DNA of 64,000 nt. Origin: Acheta domesticus (Eukaryota; Arthropoda; Insecta; Orthoptera; Gryllidae). Numbering within the stretch: position 1 is the first letter of the stretch; every line of letters starts with the position of its first letter. The notes beneath the pieces are model-generated. The model was not told where the DNA came from, did no database searches, and saw only the letters and a program-made list of their open reading frames with translations. Of the stretch, positions 58,090 through 64,000 are shown piece by piece. Where the stretch lies: positions 159,130,921-159,194,920 of the forward strand of contig JAHLJT010000631.1 of NCBI GenBank assembly GCA_031308135.1. Reading direction: 5' to 3'. Made by a program: the position numbers and the translations under genes.

Positions 58090-59510
58090 GATGGACGGAT
58101 TGAAGCTTCTTAAGCGAGAAATAAGAATGTATGCGTAATTTCCCCCCCCTCTTCGTTCGTCTCCTCCTCCTTCTGTATTTAATCTCTTCCCTTTTCTTCG
58201 CTTTTTCTTTTCTTTTCTTACGTTTCTTATCTTTTTCCTTATTTTGTTAATTATTTCTCTCAATCTTTCATTTTTATTTCTTCTTTTACTTTTTTCATAA
58301 TTTTTCTTCTTTTTCCTCCTCACTTGTTCTCCTCCTCCATACTCTTTTCCTTCTCCAAGTGCGTCAACAAATATTAATGACGTCACGATTGAAGGGGTTG
58401 TTGCAACGGGATAATTTGAAAGCATTCATGTCAAGCAGGTTGTACAACCATCCTATGTGGCTCTCGGTGGGAAGGGCTTCTTTACCTACTTATCTATTGT
58501 GACGTTCGGTCTTCCTGTTCATAAATACTAGAACCTCACAGGCACGAATTCTTTGTGGATGCTTATTCTGCTTTTAAACTTTGCCTGATCAAATACAAAT
58601 TCTTCCCAAGGGTTCGTTTACATCCCGTGTACAATTATAAAACATGCATGCAATCTATTTTTGACTCCGAAATATTCATAGGTTTTGGCCGAGTAATTTC
58701 TTCATCAGGGTTGTTTGCGAAATAAAGTAATTCCCATATTACCTTTGGATAAGAGTGCTGTTTACTTGCTTATTCTTTGTCATACTGCTTTAAGAGCAAC
58801 TTTTTCTTGGTTTGGGTAGCTCTATTTCGAATTTCTTTCTCCCTCTCATTAAATCTGATTTTATGGGCCTTTGTAGCGTGTGCTAAGAACTTGCAATGTA
58901 ATATTTTAGAGAGCTTTTTGCGTCATAGCTAATGCACGGATTTATGGGCAGAAAATGACATTGTATCTTCTTATTCTTTGTCTTCTTTTTCTCTAGCGAG
59001 GAGAAATGAACAATGAACACACTATTTCCAATTGTCAAAGTTTCATGAGAAATAGATACAGCAATTTAACGAAGAAAACAAAGCGTTCATAGAAATTGCA
59101 AGAGAAATGACAAGTGGGAGACTAAACAATTTCTTGATGATTAACCCATCTAGCATCATATACAAATATGAGAAATTTTGTAATTATCAAAACTAATATT
59201 TTGTAAAGGTCATATTGTTACGATCAATAAGTGCAATTCAGCATCAATCTGAGACAAAGTAAGGAGACCAGGAGTAACTAATAGTAAATATGAACTCTAT
59301 AATTTATTTACAACAGAACTAAATGTTGCCGTTGCTTTGAAAAGCTTGAGTAAAAGAAACAACCCTAATTACTTCTCTGAAGTAACCTCAATCATCGAAC
59401 ATAACTTTCTGCAAACACCGCTTCTACAACCTCATATTTGTATTTGGTGGTATACAATATTTGACTATCTAACCCAGCAAATAATGCAGGTAGATAAACA
59501 GTGCGGGAGC
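58090..59510. other. Pyrimidine-rich then AT-rich DNA
   Basis: 58140-58350 is T/C-rich on the plus strand. The rest is AT-rich without supportable features except the CRE-like site. Confidence 0.45.
58378..58385. promoter_or_regulatory. CRE-like TGACGTCA
   Basis: A single perfect CREB/ATF palindrome in pyrimidine-rich DNA. Only sequence-level support. Confidence 0.2.
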
Positions 59511-59519
59511 GATCACAAA

Positions 59520-59775
59520 TACCTGGAGCGCCAGCGCGGCGCGGCGCGGAGCGGTGCGGTGCGCCCTGAGTGAAATCGCGAAGTTGCACGCAGCGGTTTG
59601 CATCCATCGCGAAGGGAGGGGGCGGGCGGGCGGCGAGCGCGGTCGGCTATGAAATCCGCGGCCGCTTCCTCGGCCGGAGCGGGGGTGCGGCGGATCCGGA
59701 TGCGGCTGGGGGGGGGGCGAGAGGTGTGGTGGGGTGGGAAGGGGAGAAGGGAAAAGGAGCGTGCGTTGATCTGAA
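59520..59775. other. G-rich CpG island
   Basis: GGCGCGGCGCGG at 59536 and G-runs at 59705-59750. No gene supported. Confidence 0.6.
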
Positions 59776-60759
59776 ATAGACGAAATGGGGCGCGCAGTGG
59801 GTAAAATCTGTTTCCACAAAATGTGTAACTCACGAAATTAAAATGTCCTCAAATATGTAAATGGTATATGGAAACTTTAAGACAATAATGTGACTATTTT
59901 AAATAGGAAATCGTATAATTTTCTATTTTATCTATTTATAAATCTTCATGAGGATTTACAAAAGACGGCTTTGCTGAATAAAATAAAAGGTTTAGGACTC
60001 TCTTTGTAACGATCTAAAAATGATTTAACATCAAGGCAATAGATTAAGCACGTACAGTTACACCAAATACTCTTCCAAGAGATGAACATTACATCATATC
60101 CATTCCATTAACATTTTTTGTGAAGGTTTTGTTTCCATTTTTCATTTATCCAAAGACAGGACTCGCTAGTTCGCCAGATTAATTTAATGGAATATTTTCC
60201 TTAACATTCTTTGTATTGGGTATATTGTTATATGTTTTTAAACGAGAAATGTACAGTAAACGTGGAAGTTATGGTGTTTTCGGTTTTCAAAATTCTCACT
60301 TCGTCTAGTAACAAATATGTAATTATACCGCGTGTTATGGGTACCTGCTGCGAACTCCTTCGAAGACAGACAAAAGTCTCCACTTGTAAACAGTGCTACT
60401 GAGGTGAATATAAGTAAAACGACTTAAATGTTGAAAAATAAATGATTGACTAATTTGACACCGTGTTAATTGTGAACAACACTACTAAGCAGTACAACGT
60501 CTTTTACCTTGAAAATATACGTTGACACTCAGACCTCAAAACGCAGTAAAAACAATAAAGTGTGATTATTATGTTTCATTTTTAATAATGTGCATCCTAT
60601 TAATTTTAATTGTTTATTATGATGCTGACTGCCTCTTCTTTATTTTTTTCGGTTGAAATATTTGGATGGAAATCACAGAAAGTATGATGCTCTTTTTGAT
60701 GCGGGGGAGAGTATTGATAATGCTATATATTACGACTTATTGTATACGACCGAGAGCTA

Positions 60760-61085
60760 AGCTTGATTCCACCCTACACGAGACAAGACGTAAGCTCCAG
60801 GGAGTTCTCCCGACAAGTGAGATAATGGATGAAGATGATATGGATCAACGACGGGAAAGGAAAGATCGCACCCGCTCCGTGACCCGTTTGTAAGGTACTA
60901 CTCCGGCATTCACCAAGTATTGATCGGGCAAACCCTGAAAAACCAATCAGGGCAGCCGCCCGCTTGAGTTCTTCGCAACCAAGCCACGTGTTTTGTGTCG
61001 CAAATCCACTACCGTGCAGAGTCGAACCCTAAGACCTCCCGGTAAATGATGCTAGCAGGGGCCGTTTGCTATTGCAGCCGGAGTG
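60760..61085 (-). mobile_element. SINE copy on the minus strand
   Basis: Read on the minus strand, a box B-like GGGTTCGACTC lies at 61022-61032. The body follows in the order seen in the 23.4-kb copy: CTGCCCTGATTGGTTTTTC (about 60950), CAATACTTGGTGAATGCCGG (about 60915) and ACAAACGGGTCACGGAGCG (about 60885). The tRNA-like head extends into the edge of the following GC island. The exact 5' and 3' ends are not clear. Confidence 0.65.
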
Positions 61086-61430
61086 CCCTTTCGGCGTCGT
61101 TGGGGCCCGTTGTGCGGCGCGGGGTGCGGTGAGGCGCGCGCGTATCAGAATCGGAACCCCCGGGATCAGATCGCCCGAGGCCCGCTCCGCCGCCGCCGCC
61201 ACCACTGGCTTCGCCTCCGCCGCGCCGCGCCCGCGCCCCGCGCCGCCCGCCATGCAGAGAGATACACGCGGTCAACCGCGGCGCGAGGCCGCGGGCGTGC
61301 GCTGCGGTGTCGGGGGCTAGAGCGGAAATGGGGGAGGAAAAGGAGGTGGAAGCAGGAGAGGGTAGGAGGAGGTTCGTGGAGTGAAGGTAGGGTGAAAAGT
61401 GTCCGTGGATGGAATGGCAAAGGAGAAGAA
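61040..61430. other. CpG island adjoining the minus-strand SINE
   Basis: CpG-dense to 61310, then purine-rich. No gene supported. Confidence 0.6.
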
Positions 61431-61969
61431 CATGTAAGTGGAAGATTTAATTTGGTATTGATCGTAATTACATTGATAATTGTAATTGTAATATGGTCAA
61501 TATTAGCTGTTGCAATGGGCTTCTGATACAGTAAGTATCAAACTGTTGATGCAGAGATTAATTTTAATAAAAACAGCTGATTTTAAATTGGGTAAAATTG
61601 GCAGACAAATGAGAGTTTATACAGAGATGTCTGTGACCCACTTGAACATCCGACTTTTCAAAAAATTGAGATCAAGGATTTGCCTAGGCCAGATTGATCT
61701 GTCCTACGACAGATCATCATTTGCGTAAGGAAAAGAGACAATGACAAAAAGAACTGAAAATTAAAACGAGAAAAAAGGTTTTAATATCAGATACTATAGA
61801 GATGTTAGGAATTTTATTGTACTAAAACTGATTAGATAATTAAGAAAATACACTAGTAAGTTGAAAGTGATTAGGAGAAACTCACATACCTATTTAAAGC
61901 AGAAACGGTCAGATCAGCTAGTTACCGAAATTGTGGAGTACTCAGGCTCGAAGGGCGTTAAAGTCCGCA

Positions 61970-62480
61970 TCAAGGACAAAGTGGGCACGGAGTGAAAGGA
62001 ACGCACACGTACGCGGTGCTAACAGTTTGTGACGTAAGCAACCGGCCCAGTTGGTGCACGTGCGGGAGATAGAGACGTCGTTCCCCCTGATACAGCGAAA
62101 CGCGAGTTGGTGACGCTTCCACGAGTTGGAGCGGGACGCGTGGAGGGAGGTCGCGACGGGACCGCGCGCCCGAGGCGGTGGCAGATTATCCCCGCTGAAC
62201 CGACGGCGGCGTCCCGCATCGCGTCGCGTCGCGTCGACCCTTTCGGCCGAGTGAATGCGTCGCGTGTATGCGACGCGACTGGGCGTCTTCGCAGACTCGG
62301 GCGCTCCACGGCGGCGGCGCCCGGCCTCCGCCCCCCGCCCGCAGGGAGCGCGCGGGTTGCGGTCCCGTGGGCCGCGATACGCTCTGCGGCCGGATCCGGC
62401 TTTCGGAGCTTTGGGCCTCCGCAGCCTGCGGTGGGAAACGTTGCGTGGATATCTCGCGCGCGAGTGCTTTAGTTCGAATT
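61970..62480. other. CpG island with GCGTC repeats
   Basis: CpG-dense, with the pentamer array and stem-loop. No gene supported. Confidence 0.6.
62216..62276 (+). repeat. (GCGTC)n array and adjacent stem-loop
   Basis: Three perfect GCGTC units and a variant span 62216-62236. Arms GCGTCGC (62257-62263) and GCGACGC (62270-62276) form a stem-loop just downstream. Confidence 0.7.
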
Positions 62481-62489
62481 CTCGTCCTC

Positions 62490-63655
62490 AAATAGTACGC
62501 GAACGTGAAGACGATAGAGAGCATGTAGAATATGTTTTTGGAACAGCAGTTTTTAAAATACAGTTTATATCGGATTCTATAAACAATATTCATGTAATAC
62601 ACAAGTGTAATATTGACGCTAAATTTAATAAAATATTGAAATAATTATTTAAAAATGTAGTACGAATTGATCCTCCTGTTCGTTTCTTCAAAAGAAAAGA
62701 ATGTTAACCCGCTTTTCCAAATGAGTTTTTAATAATACGAATTTTTCATCTGGTTACCAGTCTGTAATATTGCTATTTCTATGTAAAGAAAGGTAAAAAT
62801 AGATTATTAATTCACGATGTAGATCTATTAATAAAACTTATGAATGTACCATAAAGTTTAGCGTGTTTCTCACCTTCCATGAAATTTTAATGTAAATTGT
62901 ACGCACAATGCCGCTGTCGACATTAAAAAGAACGTAATTCAGATTTTTTGTTTGTTCACATGAGTAATTTTTTGTAAGGTCGCACGTCATGGAGCTCAAT
63001 ACTCGTGGATTTGTTGATTTAGGTGCTGACGTTCAGAATTCTGGCAAAACACGACATTCGAGTATGAAATTTGAATATTTCGACGGCAGTTGCCGGTTAA
63101 CAGTGCATTTCATATCCCCTCGGCGCACGTGTATATATTACGTTAATTAAAGCCGCCACCGTCCATCAAACATCAGATTCCCATGGGCGGTCCCGCTGTG
63201 ATTTTCCATTACCTGCGTTCTCTGTATCATGCGTGCACCGACTACTTCGGATTAACTATGAACGAAGAGGAATTGCACCAAAATTTTGGTTGAAACCGTA
63301 ATAATTGTAATGGAAGTAAAGATATCCACCACATCTGTGTGCATGCAGTATTTTGATAGAGAGAGAAAGAGGAACTCGCGGTACGTAGAATAATCATATG
63401 CTGCAGCAATATATCATGAACATAATAACAGCGCTCTATTCTGGCGTTTCATATCCAACAGTCCTGTACTGAGACAGATGAATGCTTACCATAACTACGC
63501 TCATTTCAGTTGATTTTCATTGTTATGGTTGCTACTGAAAGTGAATTATTTTACATTCCACTTTCACATGTTTAGAATGAAAATTACATAAATAATAACA
63601 CTTCTCATTATGGCGCGTGGAACGTTCATTGTAACGTATATGCCGGTGTTGTTTA
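62490..63655. other. AT-rich DNA with a medium-GC non-repetitive core
   Basis: 63020-63290 is of medium GC and complex, including CACGTG at 63126, and could be conserved non-coding DNA. No gene supported. Confidence 0.35.
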
Positions 63656-63659
63656 ATTT

Positions 63660-64000
63660 AGAAATCCAGTGGTGTCAACGTAGACGCGACCAATCGAAAA
63701 CGAGATCCCTCCCAGAAAATAAAGACATCTCGGAGCAGTCGACAAAGCGGCGCTTGGGGCTGGGGCTTTGAGCGGAGGCGACCGGAGCGGCGACGGCGCA
63801 TATCTTATCTGGGGCGATTTCCCTCTTGGGGGCAGGGCTGGGGGAGGGGGAGGGGGCGGCGGCGACGCGCGCAGCCGAGGAAGGTGCGAGGGCGAAGGGC
63901 GCGGGCGTCCTTCTGTAATTTCCGCGAGCGCTCTTCTCCTGATGGCGCTCGAACGGTTTTTTCGATTGCGTACCTGGCGCAGCGCGCAGAGCGGGACGGG
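63660..64000. other. G-rich CpG island running off the window end
   Basis: Starts with CCAGTGGTGTCAACG, includes a G4 tract, and is cut by the window boundary. Confidence 0.55.
63828..63857 (+). other. G-quadruplex-prone tract
   Basis: G-runs of 5, 3, 5, 5 and 5 lie close together in the last island of the window. Confidence 0.7.

Noticed and set aside
57534..58113. Frames of 180-189 codons ending in Leu-Phe-Ile repeats
   Set aside because: The repeat part is the 9-bp satellite and the first part a CpG island.
1..64000. CRISPR arrays, rRNA genes and canonical tRNA genes
   Set aside because: No regularly spaced identical repeats with unique spacers, no rRNA core sequences, and only SINE-type degenerate tRNA-like heads were seen.

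Overview
The window is eukaryotic nuclear DNA, most likely from an arthropod and probably an insect. It has no operon-like gene packing and no ribosome-binding sites. It does carry eukaryotic transposon families (piggyBac, Jockey-like and endonuclease/RT-bearing LINEs, tRNA-derived SINEs, a Helentron-like dispersed family) and many microsatellites. An AT-rich background is interrupted about every 1-3 kb by short, sharply bounded GC- and CpG-rich islands. The species cannot be named from the sequence.

I found no intact host gene. Nearly all long open frames are artefacts: proline-, arginine- or alanine-rich frames in stop-poor GC islands, or frames over simple repeats. Only two host-like coding candidates are offered, both at low confidence: a frameshifted unknown frame at 12943-13507 and a 79-residue secreted, polybasic peptide at 37336-37575. 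The window is best read as intergenic or intronic DNA, possibly with enhancers or promoters inside the islands.

The mobile elements are the best-supported content. (1) 51465-53857 is a piggyBac element with both TTAA ends, short terminal inverted repeats, and a broken transposase that keeps all three catalytic aspartates and the C-terminal cysteine-rich domain. (2) 9628-10228 has TTAA at both ends and inverted subterminal palindromes at unequal distances, as in piggyBac-type non-autonomous elements. (3) 42552-42931 is a 5'-truncated Jockey-like LINE on the minus strand with poly(A) tail and a 13-bp target-site duplication. (4) 48430-48609 is a 180-bp retroposon with a 12-bp duplication. (5) 40433-40745 (minus) and 41041-41270 (plus) are decayed LINE reverse-transcriptase and endonuclease remnants. 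(6) A long dispersed repeat occurs at 14174-16275, 27060-27769, 46720-47360 and, inverted, 11230-12100. Three copies stop at the same terminal motif, and one carries a hairpin plus CTAG at the other end, suggesting a Helentron-like family. (7) A tRNA-headed SINE family occurs at 23453-24070, 28816-29335 and 60760-61085.

Layout: 0-14 kb, AT-rich with islands, two long (TA)n tracts, the TTAA MITE and the unknown ORF. 14-29 kb, two Helentron-like copies, two SINEs and many islands. 29-46 kb, the densest series of strand-asymmetric islands, two of them built of degenerate minisatellites, plus the LINE pieces and the secreted-peptide candidate. 46-64 kb, a Helentron-like copy, the small retroposon, the piggyBac element, a 9-bp satellite, a SINE and further islands up to the window end.
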